NCBI GenBank assembly: GCA_016934935.1
Contig: JAFGRW010000063.1
Coordinates: forward strand, 1-39,921
Direction of reading: 5' to 3'
Origin: Spirochaetota bacterium
GTDB taxonomy: Bacteria > Spirochaetota > UBA4802 > JAFGJZ01
DNA length: 39,921 nucleotides
The stretch's first letter is position 1; each line of letters begins with the position of its first letter. Under the pieces are notes generated by a model. That model was not told the origin of the DNA, ran no database searches, and was given only the letters and a program-made list of their open reading frames with translations. The position numbers and the translations under genes were made by a program. Shown here piece after piece: positions 34,131-39,921 of the stretch.

Positions 34131-34169
34131 TATTGATTCTCCTTTTGGCTTTGAACTGTGATATTGACA

Positions 34170-34249
34170 TCTCAGCAAAAAAATAAGCTTTAAACTGGAT
34201 TTAACTACTTTATAGTGATAGCCTCTTATGATGTTTTTTCGAAGTTCCC
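34170..34249 (-). repeat. Dispersed palindromic element, copy 2 (diverged, inverted)
   Basis: On the minus strand it begins GGGAACTTCGAAAAAA (34249-34234) and ends near ATTTTTTTGCTGAG about 80 bases later, the same layout as the copies at 2950 and 39837. The left arm is nearly identical to the others and the right arm is only roughly conserved. It lies in the upstream region of the DUF5329 gene. Confidence 0.4.
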
Positions 34250-34429
34250 TTATGTTTAAATTATTGGAAAAAGGATACTATTTTCGTAAAAAAATGCAAT
34301 AAAAATTGTTTATTTTCGTTATAAATAGCAAAGGGCAATAAAATTGTGTTACATATTATTATCTCACTGTTTGTGTGGTTTTAACCGCAATGATTAAGAG
34401 GACGAATTTAACGGGAAATTCTGAAATAT

Positions 34430-34954
34430 ATGAATATTGCAAAAGATAAAATTGGCGGGTTTTTTAAACAGGAATACAAACGGATGAAAAGTTTTGTTCA
34501 ATCTTATATCAGTGATTGTGTGGATAGTGAGAGCGATGATATTATACAGGATGTAATGATCAAACTGAGTTCGCTTGCGGATGTTACGGTTCCGCTGGAT
34601 AATCTTTCATCATATGTTTACCGGGCTCTAAAAAACCGAATCATAGATATATACCGTTCAGATAATAAAAACAAATCTGTGCCAATTGAAAGTAATAACG
34701 TAGAAGTAATTTCATTATCGGATGATTCGCTTGATGTCTCTCAAATTTTTGAAGAAAGTCAGCTGAGAGAGAATCTGATTGCGGCATTAGGCCGGCTTTC
34801 GGAGGCTGAACGCACTCTGATTATCATGACGGAATACGAAGGGAAAACTGTTAGGTATATAAGTGAAAAAACAAATGAGCCTGTTGGAACTCTCCTGGCC
34901 AGGAAATCTCGGGCGGCTAACAAACTCCGCTATTACATGAAACAGTACATATAA
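34430..34954 (+). CDS. ECF-type RNA polymerase sigma factor
   Basis: 174 residues. Region 2 (about 5-80) shows FFKQEYKRMKSFVQSYI, the DDIIQDVMIKL core-binding helix and SSYVYRALKNRIIDIYRS for the -10 element. After an acidic linker, region 4 (about 110-170) reads ALGRLSEAERTLIIMTEYEGKTVRYISEKTNEPVGTLLARKSRAANKLRYYM, with the HTH in VRYISEKTNEPVGTLLARK. Regions 1 and 3 are absent, as in ECF factors. The gene 26 bases downstream encodes a membrane protein rich in His and Cys that may be its regulator. The autoregulatory promoter was not identified. Confidence 0.88.
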   Translation: MNIAKDKIGGFFKQEYKRMKSFVQSYISDCVDSESDDIIQDVMIKLSSLADVTVPLDNLSSYVYRALKNRIIDIYRSDNKNKSVPIESNNVEVISLSDDSLDVSQIFEESQLRENLIAALGRLSEAERTLIIMTEYEGKTVRYISEKTNEPVGTLLARKSRAANKLRYYMKQYI

Positions 34955-34980
34955 AAAAATACTATATATGGAGAAATGCA

Positions 34981-35421
34981 ATGAATCATTTTTGGAAAAC
35001 AAAAGATGGAAAACCAAAGGTCTTACATATCATCGCTGGTGTTTTCGGCGGTATATTTGTTGCTTGTATTTTTGCATTTGTGTTTTCATTTGCCGTGCAA
35101 TATCTTTGGAACTGGCTGTTAACTGATCTGTTCGGGCTATCCAGAATTGACCTTTATCAGTCGTTCGGATTAGTAATTCTTGCCAAAATACTCTTTGGAG
35201 GTTTTGGGCATGGTCATCACCATAAGCCGTACGGCGACCAGGATAGTCAGCAAACCGTAGCGGTAACCAACTGTTGTGGTGAGTGCAGTTGCTATGATGA
35301 TGTTAAGGATAATTGGGTCAGTTACAGCGATTTTTGGCAGGAAGAAGGGCGTGTTGCCTGGGAAAACTTCAAAAGAAAAAAAGATCCTGGAAACAAGCAA
35401 AATAAAGAGGCCGAATCTTGA
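34981..35421 (+). CDS. Membrane protein with His- and Cys-rich cytoplasmic tail, partner of the ECF sigma
   Basis: 146 residues. Two membrane segments (VLHIIAGVFGGIFVACIFAFVFSFAV; SFGLVILAKILFGGF as a half-buried helix) are followed by GHGHHH (about 77-82) and the cluster NCCGECSC (about 98-105), both typical metal-binding patterns. A charged C-terminal tail is rich in Lys/Glu. Small membrane proteins with the WNWLL...LFGL...LILAKILFGG pattern are often found directly after ECF sigma genes. A role as metal-responsive anti-sigma factor or co-regulator is inference. GGAG precedes the ATG, and the stop lies in the loop of the terminator hairpin at 35408. Confidence 0.65.
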   Translation: MNHFWKTKDGKPKVLHIIAGVFGGIFVACIFAFVFSFAVQYLWNWLLTDLFGLSRIDLYQSFGLVILAKILFGGFGHGHHHKPYGDQDSQQTVAVTNCCGECSCYDDVKDNWVSYSDFWQEEGRVAWENFKRKKDPGNKQNKEAES

Positions 35422-35431
35422 TGTTCGGCCT
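35408..35431 (+). terminator. Terminator overlapping the stop codon of the ECF operon
   Basis: AGGCCGAA / TTCGGCCT is a perfect 8-bp stem with an eight-base loop (TCTTGATG). The loop contains the TGA stop of the membrane protein at 35419-35421. The run TTAT after the stem is a poor U-tract; the position suits termination of the sigma operon. Confidence 0.55.
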
Positions 35432-35454
35432 TATGAATACAGACAATTGTGATC

Positions 35455-35811
35455 CTAAGCTTGTTCAGATATTATTTCATCAGGAATAATCTCTTGTAAG
35501 AGCGCACTACTGTCTTCAATAATGATTCGTAGGGTTGTTTCATCACTGTAATCGGCAAGGTCAATTCTGCCCGGTAGAGGTTTTTGTTTAAAACGAAAAC
35601 GCCCCGGGCCGAATACCAACGGACCGTTTTCATCCGCTTTACATAACGCCCAACCCTTTAGTGTTCTGCTTAACATAAGGTCGCTATGGGTCAGCTCGCC
35701 TCGGGCGGGATTTAGTTCAGATAATATTGTATGCGGATTAAGACAGAGCACTGGCAATTCCTTGATCTGCATATAGTGCAAAGGGTTTACCAGATTCAAT
35801 ACTTTGTACAT
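35455..35811 (-). CDS. Hypothetical protein, family not recognised
   Basis: 118 residues from ATG at 35811, preferred over an ATG nine codons upstream (35838) because GGGAGG lies just before it. The sequence starts MYKVLNLVNPLHYMQIKELPVL and includes LTHSDLMLSRTLKGWALCKADENG, GRFRFKQKPLPGRIDLADYSD and an acidic C-terminus. It has no signal peptide or membrane helix. It is convergent with the ECF operon. No function can be proposed. Confidence 0.55.
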   Translation of the reverse strand: MYKVLNLVNPLHYMQIKELPVLCLNPHTILSELNPARGELTHSDLMLSRTLKGWALCKADENGPLVFGPGRFRFKQKPLPGRIDLADYSDETTLRIIIEDSSALLQEIIPDEIISEQA

Positions 35812-35853
35812 AAAGCCTCCCGCCTTAGATTTGTTCATATAAAAAGTTGCTGA

Positions 35854-35893
35854 TTATAAGATACATAAACTGAATGATTTATGTATCTTATAA
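35854..35893 (-). terminator. 16-bp perfect hairpin downstream of citrate synthase
   Basis: TTATAAGATACATAAA and its perfect complement TTTATGTATCTTATAA are separated by an eight-base loop and start seven bases beyond the citrate synthase stop (minus strand). An A/T-rich stem with a later T-run makes it a plausible intrinsic terminator. Confidence 0.7.
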
Positions 35894-35899
35894 ATTTTA

Positions 35900-37255
35900 T
35901 TATTGTCTCTCGGCAATAGGTACATATTGCTGCTTGGGTTGTACACATTTGTATGCTGGACGAATAATTCGTCCACCTGAAATAATCTCTTCAATGCGGT
36001 GCGCGCACCATCCCGATATTCTTGACATCGCAAAAAGCGGCGTATATATATCATCAGGTATATCCAGCATCTGATATACAAATCCCGAATACATATCAAC
36101 GTTTGCAGCAATGATTTTATCATTCTGTTTTATCTCGTGAAATAATCCGGGAGTGAGCTTTTCAATGTTATAATAGAGATTAAGCTCTTCTTCGTGGCCT
36201 TTTTCGACTGCAAGAAGTTGCGCTTTCTCCTTTAACAGTATTGCTCTTGGATCGCTATAAGTATAAATTGCATGCCCCATACCGTAAATAAGACCGTTAC
36301 CGTCAAAAGCTTCTTTCCTGATTATTTTTGCCAGATAGTCCTCAAGTTCCGTTTCGTTTGACCAGTTTTTAACGTTGGCCTTGATATTGTCAACCATCTG
36401 AAGCACCTTAATGTTGGCGCCACCGTGCTTGTAACCCTTTAATGAACCTATCCCGGCAGCAATAGCCGAGTAGGTATCGGTATCAGATGAAGTTATGGCG
36501 CGTACTGTAAAGGCGGAGTTATTACCTCCACCGTGTTCAGCGTGAAGAACGAGGGCAAGATCAAGTATTTCAGCCTCAAGCTTGGTGTAGTTGCCATCAG
36601 AACGCAACAGTGACAAAAAGACTTCAGCCGTGCTTAAATCTTCGGGAATGTGACGCAGGTGAAGAGTCCCATTGTCATAGTAGTGGTGTTTTGTGTGATA
36701 AGCATACGCGGTCAGCACAGGAAATCGTGAAATAAGCATAATGCTCTGTTTGATAACATTTTTAAGATTCCGGTCTTCAGCTTCATCATCGTAAGAATAT
36801 AGAGAAAGTACGGTTCTCGCAAGTTTGTTCATGATATTAGGGCTTGGAGCCTTTAATATCATGTCTTCCGTAAAGTTTTCGGGTAGTCCACGGTAGCTAT
36901 TAAGAAGATCTTTAAATTCTTTGTGCTGTTTGTCATTCGGAAGATCTCCGAAAAGAAGAAGATAGCAGGTTTCCTCGAATCCATAGCGGCTATCTGCTTG
37001 GAATCCTGCTACAATATCACGTAAATCAATACCACGGTACATCAACCGTCCTTCAACCGGCGTTTTTTCACTTTCATCCATTACATATCCGTGAACTTCG
37101 CCTATTTGTGTCAAGCCGGCAAGAACTCCTGTGCCGTCAGGATTGCGAAGTCCCCGCTTGGGGCGGTATTTGAGGTTAAGGTCTGGATTGATACTGTTTC
37201 TGTTCAGAGTTCTCTGTTCGAGGTCGCTGAAGAAATCGTCTGTTTTTTTACTCAT
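35900..37255 (-). CDS. gltA: Citrate synthase
   Basis: 451 residues from ATG at 37255, chosen because CCAGGAG lies upstream (an ATG 11 codons earlier has no site). It condenses acetyl-CoA and oxaloacetate to citrate. Active-site residues (from this start) are His241 in LHAEHGGGNNS, His277 in GYKHGGAN and Asp387 in NVDMYSG, with the C-terminal Arg in AHRIEEI. The length and the GLRNPDGTGVLAGLTQIGEVHGY insert fit the long bacterial type-II-like citrate/2-methylcitrate synthases; the exact subgroup and acyl-CoA preference were not determined. No other TCA-cycle or methylcitrate gene is adjacent, so it may supply glutamate synthesis in a partial cycle. It is followed by a strong terminator and is probably monocistronic. 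Confidence 0.9.
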   Translation of the reverse strand: MSKKTDDFFSDLEQRTLNRNSINPDLNLKYRPKRGLRNPDGTGVLAGLTQIGEVHGYVMDESEKTPVEGRLMYRGIDLRDIVAGFQADSRYGFEETCYLLLFGDLPNDKQHKEFKDLLNSYRGLPENFTEDMILKAPSPNIMNKLARTVLSLYSYDDEAEDRNLKNVIKQSIMLISRFPVLTAYAYHTKHHYYDNGTLHLRHIPEDLSTAEVFLSLLRSDGNYTKLEAEILDLALVLHAEHGGGNNSAFTVRAITSSDTDTYSAIAAGIGSLKGYKHGGANIKVLQMVDNIKANVKNWSNETELEDYLAKIIRKEAFDGNGLIYGMGHAIYTYSDPRAILLKEKAQLLAVEKGHEEELNLYYNIEKLTPGLFHEIKQNDKIIAANVDMYSGFVYQMLDIPDDIYTPLFAMSRISGWCAHRIEEIISGGRIIRPAYKCVQPKQQYVPIAERQ

Positions 37256-37582
37256 GGCGTTTCTCCTGGATTTATATTTTATATTCATCGAAAATTTTGG
37301 TCAAATATTCCCGTTTTCAGGGCACCGGCTTCCGCTGGTAACTGTACACGCAGACAAAAAAAAAGAGGAATTACAGGAATAGGGAATCCGGATTTAAAAA
37401 AACGAAAGGTATGTACAATAAAATCATAGAGGGGTTTTTTTGACTACTAGTTTTTGTAATGGTTAGCCGTAATATGAAAAAAAATGCTAATATTCCATGA
37501 TTTGAGCTTTTTTCTTTGATTTCTGGCATCATAAGCGTTTTTATGACAAAATTATCAAAATATAGCAATATGTGAGGATTAT
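37256..37582. other. Divergent intergenic region
   Basis: About 330 AT-rich bases between citrate synthase (minus) and cysteine synthase (plus). No gene recognised. Promoters for both are expected; no clear consensus pair was found. Confidence 0.5.
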
Positions 37583-38497
37583 ATGCTTTATGGTTCTATT
37601 CTTAATACAATTGGCAACACACCCTGTGTTAAGCTAAACAGACTTAATCCTTATCCTGATGTGCAGATGTACGCAAAGCTTGAAGGTTTTAACCCAACGG
37701 GAAGTATAAAAGATAGAATTGCTTTGAAAATGGTTGAACAGGCCGAAAAAGAGGGCGCCCTTAATCATGAAAAAATTATTATTGAACCAACCAGCGGTAA
37801 TACCGGAATCGGGCTTGCCATGATTGGAACCGTTAAAGGGTATCAGGTGCATATTGTCATGAGTGAAGCTGTTTCTATCGAAAGAAGACGCATGATAGAA
37901 GCCTTTGGGGCAAAGGTAATTTTGACTGATTCGTCAAAAGGAACTGATGGTGCCATCTGTGAGGCTCACCGTATTGTTCAGTCTGATCCCGACAGATATT
38001 TTATGCCTAATCAGTTTTCAAATCATTACAATAAGATGGCGCATTACAAGACAACAGCTGTAGAGATATGGAATGATACCGGGGGCAAAGTGACTCATTT
38101 TGTATCTTCTCTTGGCACATCGGGTACTCTTATGGGGGTAGGTAAAGGTCTAAAAGAGAAAAATCCGGACATTAAAATAGTTGAAGCGCATCCCGAAAAA
38201 GGGCATTATATACAGGGGTTGAAAAACATGGAGGAGGCCATAGTTCCAGAGATCTATGATCCATCTATGGTTGATTGTTCGGTAATGGTTAGAACAGATG
38301 TGGCTTTCGCCGCGGCAAGACAGATAGTTTTGAAAGAGGGAATCTTTGCGGGCATGAGTTCCGGTGCCGCTCTATACGCGGCCCTGGAAGTAGCACATAA
38401 AATACAGGAAGGTGTTGTCGTTATGATCTTTCCCGACAGGGGTGAAAAATATTTGAGCACAGATCTTTTTTTAAATAGCGGTAAGAATAATGAGTAA
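37583..38497 (+). CDS. Cysteine synthase, PLP-dependent (CysK/CysM type)
   Basis: 304 residues. It makes cysteine from O-acetylserine and sulfide (or thiosulfate). The PLP lysine is K43 in NPTGSIKDR; other fold-type-II landmarks are EPTSGNTGIGLAMIG, FVSSLGTSGTLMGVGKGLKEK (phosphate loop) and AGMSSGAALYAAL. YFMPNQFSNHYNKMAHYKTTAVEIW is the typical central segment. The length and HPEKGHYIQGLKNM loop are nearer the CysM-like subgroup, but the paralogue cannot be fixed. GAGG lies before the ATG. The last eight bases overlap the patatin gene. Confidence 0.92.
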   Translation: MLYGSILNTIGNTPCVKLNRLNPYPDVQMYAKLEGFNPTGSIKDRIALKMVEQAEKEGALNHEKIIIEPTSGNTGIGLAMIGTVKGYQVHIVMSEAVSIERRRMIEAFGAKVILTDSSKGTDGAICEAHRIVQSDPDRYFMPNQFSNHYNKMAHYKTTAVEIWNDTGGKVTHFVSSLGTSGTLMGVGKGLKEKNPDIKIVEAHPEKGHYIQGLKNMEEAIVPEIYDPSMVDCSVMVRTDVAFAAARQIVLKEGIFAGMSSGAALYAALEVAHKIQEGVVVMIFPDRGEKYLSTDLFLNSGKNNE

Positions 38498-39833
38498 AGA
38501 TGGATATTGTTTGGTTCTAGGTGGTGGGGGCGCGAAAGGAGTTTATCACGCTGGAGTCTGGCAGGCCTTGCGTGAGCTGCGTGTGCCTGTAAGCGCGGTA
38601 GTGGGAAATTCTGTTGGTGCACTCGTGGCAGGTTTTATAGCGCAAAAGAATATTAAGGGACTTGATTCCGTTATGGAAAACCTTGGTTTAACAGATTTGG
38701 TCTCTATCCCCGAGAAGCTTGTAATTGATGGAGAATTTAAACTTACCAGATCCAACTTTAAGGAATTTATCAGTTTTAGAAAACAAATATTTGAAAAAAA
38801 GGGACTTGATACTTCGCCGCTGAAAAAAATTCTTAATAATCATCTTGATGAATTCAAACTGCGCTCCTTGGGAATTGACCTTGGTGTTGTCACATATTCA
38901 CTTTCCAGTTTTAAGCCGATAGAGATATTTATTGACCAGATGCCTGAAGGAACAGTTCTGGATTATCTTTTGGCAAGTGCGACTCTTCCCGGCTTTTCCG
39001 CTACAGAAATTAACGAAAAAAAATATATCGACGGTGGCGTTCATGACAACATCCCATTCGCGATGGCAAAGAATAGAGGTTATAAGCGAATTATTGTTTC
39101 GGATATTTCAGGATTGGGTATCAAGCGAAGACCTGAAATAGCAGGGGTAACTACAGTTTATATAAAGAATTCCATCGATATGGGTGGTGTGCTGGATTTT
39201 AACAGGAGTTTTTTGAAACAGTATCGCTATCTGGGATATCTTGATACTCTAAAAGCTTTTGGAAAATTGTACGGACATTCCTACTTCATTGAGCCTGATA
39301 ACGGGATCGTAATTAAAATAGAAAAAAAACTGGAAACTGCTGCTGTGAAAAAAATGGTAAATTCTTTGCTTGGTAAAAAGGCCGATAAAAATCAGCAACC
39401 TGACATGTCGGTACGGCAGCTTTTGCCTCAGAAGATGCGATGCAGTAAAGATTTAGTCTATAGTCTTGCCGATTGTGCCGCTTCGGCTCTTATTATTGAA
39501 AGGGTCAAGTTGTACCGCTTTGAAGATCTGATTAAGGAAATTGAATTAAAGGCAGCAAACGTTGATTTTAGAATTAAAAAATTGAAGAAAGCCATAACAG
39601 GCAGAGAACTGCGATCATTGATTCGTCAGATTAAAAAAATATCAAAACAGGGTATAGGCTTGAGCGATATACAAAATTGTCCATGGTTTTATTACCGTAT
39701 TGTTTCAGATATTGTACCCGAGCCTCTTAGACCAGTGTTGTTTTCATCAATTACAGCATTGTATCCGGAGACTGCATCGTCTGTTCTGTTTTTGAAGATT
39801 ATTAAAAATGTTAATTTGAGTAGAGACAATTAA
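38490..39833 (+). CDS. Patatin-like phospholipase
   Basis: 447 residues, no signal peptide. The patatin domain (5-200) has the oxyanion loop GGGGAKGVYHAG (11-22), nucleophile Ser41 in VGNSVGAL (GxSxG) and Asp181 in YIDGGVHDN, giving a complete Ser-Asp dyad for lipid acyl hydrolysis. The 240-residue C-terminal part is basic and helical and not recognised. The start overlaps the end of cysteine synthase by eight bases, so the two are translationally coupled, an unusual pairing. It is cytoplasmic, probably acting at the inner membrane. Confidence 0.9.
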   Translation: MSKDGYCLVLGGGGAKGVYHAGVWQALRELRVPVSAVVGNSVGALVAGFIAQKNIKGLDSVMENLGLTDLVSIPEKLVIDGEFKLTRSNFKEFISFRKQIFEKKGLDTSPLKKILNNHLDEFKLRSLGIDLGVVTYSLSSFKPIEIFIDQMPEGTVLDYLLASATLPGFSATEINEKKYIDGGVHDNIPFAMAKNRGYKRIIVSDISGLGIKRRPEIAGVTTVYIKNSIDMGGVLDFNRSFLKQYRYLGYLDTLKAFGKLYGHSYFIEPDNGIVIKIEKKLETAAVKKMVNSLLGKKADKNQQPDMSVRQLLPQKMRCSKDLVYSLADCAASALIIERVKLYRFEDLIKEIELKAANVDFRIKKLKKAITGRELRSLIRQIKKISKQGIGLSDIQNCPWFYYRIVSDIVPEPLRPVLFSSITALYPETASSVLFLKIIKNVNLSRDN

Positions 39834-39836
39834 TAG

Positions 39837-39914
39837 GGAACTTCGAAAAATTACCATGTTTCAGAGGGCAACATGGTTTAAGTGCCTATTCTAAAGGAAT
39901 TTTTCGCAAGTTCC
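39837..39914. repeat. Dispersed palindromic element, best copy (nested hairpins)
   Basis: The outer arms GGAACTTCGAAAAATT (39837-39852) and AATTTTTCGCAAGTTCC (39898-39914) are inverted repeats differing by one inserted base. Inside is a second perfect hairpin, ACCATGTT / AACATGGT (39853-39877). The element begins three bases after the patatin stop and may end transcription there. Related copies lie at 2950-3022 and 34170-34249. Confidence 0.65.
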
Positions 39915-39921
39915 TTGTTGA

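Noticed and set aside
1..39921. CRISPR array, tRNA, rRNA, integrase or attachment sites
   Set aside because: No regularly spaced direct repeats, cloverleaf or rRNA-like stretches, or integrase motifs were found on reading both strands.

Overview
The window looks like a low-GC, Gram-negative chromosome segment, most likely from the Spirochaetota. That assignment is an inference. It rests on two receiver domains of a type I associate with spirochaete sensor proteins (both carry an SSHTEPE stretch and an ITSYGYV stretch, and one is joined to PAS and HisKA_2 modules), several lipoproteins, and a lipid A-type phosphoethanolamine transferase. No rRNA, tRNA or CRISPR was recognised. Gene content is accessory and regulatory with a few housekeeping enzymes: citrate synthase, cysteine synthase and RtcB.

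Layout. 1-2788: two minus-strand genes, a phosphoethanolamine transferase running off the left edge and a ParB/Srx-fold protein. 3062-10215: the most unusual locus, an operon behind a consensus sigma-70 promoter. Two large paralogous membrane proteins share the same outer part (beta-propeller, two membrane spans, Cache-like sensor). One ends in a 12-TM MFS transporter and the other in HAMP plus a class III adenylyl cyclase. A formyltransferase-like gene follows. 10295-11773: a short-chain dehydrogenase with an internal deletion, coupled to a DUF218 gene, then a convergent GyrI-like gene. 12113-17607: signalling genes (REC-PAS-PAS protein, STAS-like protein, GNAT enzyme, lipoprotein-anchored histidine kinase with a convergent NarL-type regulator) and a small membrane ORF broken by an amber codon. 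17883-21466: a LamG/Ig surface lipoprotein, a decayed ISL3 transposase and an empty stretch.

21467-28413: an SPFH protein paired with a NAD-kinase-like protein, the tail of a deacetylase, RtcB, a hybrid histidine kinase split between two overlapping frames, and an unknown 304-residue protein. 28827-32698: a GNAT enzyme and minus-strand exported proteins (lipase, lipoprotein, ankyrin plus NlpC/P60 pair). 33068-35811: a winged-helix regulator, a DUF5329 protein, an ECF sigma factor with a His/Cys-rich membrane partner, and a small unknown protein. 35854-39914: citrate synthase, then an overlapping cysteine synthase-patatin pair.

A roughly 75-80 bp imperfect palindromic element occurs at least three times (2950, 34170 and 39837). 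The best candidate for an undescribed system is the pair of shared-ectodomain proteins at 3125-9036, in which one sensory module appears to drive both a transporter and cAMP synthesis.
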